A stretch of 15,377 nucleotides of DNA from Spirochaetia bacterium UBA5368 (GTDB taxonomy: Bacteria; Spirochaetota; UBA4802; UBA5368): contig DHPI01000054.1 in assembly GCA_002407865.1 (NCBI GenBank), positions 42,279-57,655 on the forward strand, given 5' to 3'. Below are positions 14,752 to 15,377 of this stretch, piece by piece (the first letter of the stretch is position 1; every line of letters begins with the position of its first letter). A program made the position numbers and the translations under genes. The notes beneath the pieces are model-generated. The model was not told the DNA's origin and searched no databases. It saw only the letters and a list, made by a program, of their open reading frames with translations.

Positions 14752-14913
14752 TTATCTGCCGATCACGAATTTGTTGATTAAAAACTCCGTCTGCATGGGG
14801 GTCAGGTCGAATTTCTGGCTTGCCTCGTCAATGAGCTTCGACCTGTCAATGTCTGGATTGTCCTTGAGCTCGGCGCCTATGTAGCGTATTGCGTCTTCAA
14901 TCGATTTGTCCAT
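14752..14913 (-). CDS. Small 53-aa protein of unknown function
   Basis: An ATG at 14913 opens a 53-codon frame ending in TAA at 14752-14754. The product begins MDKSIEDAIRYIGAELKDNP, has a middle part DRSKLIDEASQKFDLTP, and ends QTEFLINKFVIGR. It is charged and predicted to be mainly helical: helix, Asn-Pro/Asp turn, helix, a T-P helix cap, helix. This looks like a small helical-bundle protein. GGGAG (14919-14923), 5 bases before the ATG, is a strong Shine-Dalgarno sequence. The gene is 70 bp upstream of DUF2804 on the same strand and is probably the first gene of the GH57 operon. No family is recognised. Confidence 0.7.
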   Translation of the reverse strand: MDKSIEDAIRYIGAELKDNPDIDRSKLIDEASQKFDLTPMQTEFLINKFVIGR

Positions 14914-14972
14914 ACCTTCTCCCTCAGTACCTTTGTGCGTGTAATGGATGTCGGTTAACGCGGCGGTATTAT

Positions 14973-14982
14973 CGCACGTGCG
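14973..14982. repeat. Perfect 10-bp palindrome in the leader of the 53-aa gene
   Basis: CGCACGTGCG is self-complementary. It lies 12-21 bases downstream of the candidate -10 box and about 60 bases before the start codon, a position where an operator could block transcription. It may be chance. Confidence 0.3.
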
Positions 14983-14994
14983 TATGAAAAGTAA

Positions 14995-15022
14995 AGTATA
15001 AAAGAGAACACTCAGAAATCAA
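14995..15022 (-). promoter_or_regulatory. Candidate promoter of the 53-aa/DUF2804/DUF4912/GH57 operon
   Basis: On the minus strand TTGATT (15017-15022) and TATACT (14995-15000) form a sigma-70-like pair with a 16-base spacer. The -10 box matches 5 of 6 consensus bases and the -35 box 4 of 6. It lies about 80 bases upstream of the first gene, in the only sizeable AT-rich gap of this strand. Confidence 0.45.
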
Positions 15023-15067
15023 TTATTTTATTGAGAGGGAACATAAATTACCGAACAGTATGCCGCG

Positions 15068-15334
15068 CTATGGGGTATATGCGATTCGGAAAAAGCCCGG
15101 TATGCGCGATTCGATGCGCGAACCGTTATCCTGAATTGTAATTCTGACAATGAAGGGGATATTCTCGCAGCAATACATGCCGGCCGGGACCGGGTTTTGC
15201 AGATCCTTCCAGTAAAACCGCTCAAGGACGCTGCCGACCAGCGAAAATCCGAAGATCCTCTTTCCGTACACCTCCAGTCGTTCTGCTTCAAAGCTTTCGC
15301 CGGTATGCGGATTTTCAAAGTGGACACGCGCCAT
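15068..15334 (-). CDS. Unrecognised small protein, possibly extending past the window edge
   Basis: From ATG 15334 the frame gives 88 residues and ends in TAG. The frame stays open to the right edge, so the gene could begin at GTG 15364 or outside the window; the upstream codons look less protein-like and no good ribosome binding site is seen. The product contains NPHTGESFEAERLEVYGK and RFYWKDLQNPVPAG, then a beta-rich part with FIVRITIQDNG. No transmembrane helix is evident. The first 50 residues faintly resemble the N-terminal segment of phosphatidylserine decarboxylase (a -TGE-xxxE-VYG- pattern), which would make this a truncated form, but I do not rely on that. It is 154 bp upstream of the 53-aa gene on the same strand. 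Confidence 0.5.
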   Translation of the reverse strand: MARVHFENPHTGESFEAERLEVYGKRIFGFSLVGSVLERFYWKDLQNPVPAGMYCCENIPFIVRITIQDNGSRIESRIPGFFRIAYTP

Positions 15335-15377
15335 GTCCCGTGTCACGTTGCGCGCAAGTGTCACGCTGAAGCATAGC

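Noticed and set aside
1..15377. CRISPR arrays, tRNA or rRNA genes, insertion sequences, phage genes
   Set aside because: I looked for regularly spaced repeats, cloverleaf-like arms, conserved rRNA blocks, and transposase or integrase motifs and saw none.

Overview
The window looks like chromosomal DNA of a Gram-negative-type bacterium with standard Shine-Dalgarno signals and the standard genetic code (TGA ends several genes). A six-helix, HAMP-less chemotaxis receptor and a GH57 / DUF4912-like / DUF2804 cluster would fit Spirochaetota. That placement is an inference from gene content and is weak. Base composition is uneven: the first ~2.5 kb is clearly AT-rich, while most of 2.5-15 kb is GC-rich.

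Layout. (1) 1-2523: a possible C-terminal scrap of an upstream membrane protein, an AT-rich leader with two copies of a small dyad, and a CPA2-type cation:proton antiporter with a cytoplasmic RCK/TrkA-N domain (+ strand). (2) 2524-7366, minus strand: a compact four-gene operon. In transcription order it encodes a GMC/FAD oxidoreductase, an HpnA/dihydroflavonol-reductase-like NAD-dependent epimerase/dehydratase, an APC-family amino-acid permease, and a divergent ACC-deaminase/D-cysteine-desulfhydrase-like PLP enzyme. The last two overlap by 4 bp. The epimerase gene has an in-frame TGA 34 codons before the family-like C-terminus ends. (3) 7367-7981: a non-coding stretch with an MFS transporter remnant and the likely promoter region of the next gene. 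(4) 7982-9529: the chemotaxis receptor (+), ending at a perfect 10-bp stem hairpin shared with the convergent small NTF2/SnoaL-fold gene (9602-10015, minus). (5) 10016-10329: a divergent intergenic region rich in short repeats, with a possible 38-aa ORF. (6) 10330-11601: a stand-alone AAA+ ATPase of the katanin/spastin-like type (+). Its stop is only 3 bp from the stop of the next, convergent gene. (7) 11605-14913, minus strand: a 53-aa protein, a DUF2804 protein, a DUF4912-like protein and a GH57 alpha-glucan branching-enzyme-like protein, probably one transcription unit. (8) 15068 to the right edge: a small unrecognised protein (minus).

How the genes may work together. The four-gene operon couples import of an amino-acid-like substrate with PLP chemistry on it, plus two redox enzymes of the kind that act on hydroxyl/ketone groups of hydrophobic molecules. 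The substrate cannot be read from the sequence. The right-hand operon looks like an alpha-glucan (glycogen-like) module with accessory proteins of unknown function. The most unusual points are the in-frame TGA in the epimerase, the altered active-site motifs of the PLP enzyme, the unannotated 53-aa gene with a strong ribosome binding site, and the repeat-rich spacer upstream of the AAA+ ATPase. I saw no CRISPR array, tRNA, rRNA, insertion sequence or phage gene.
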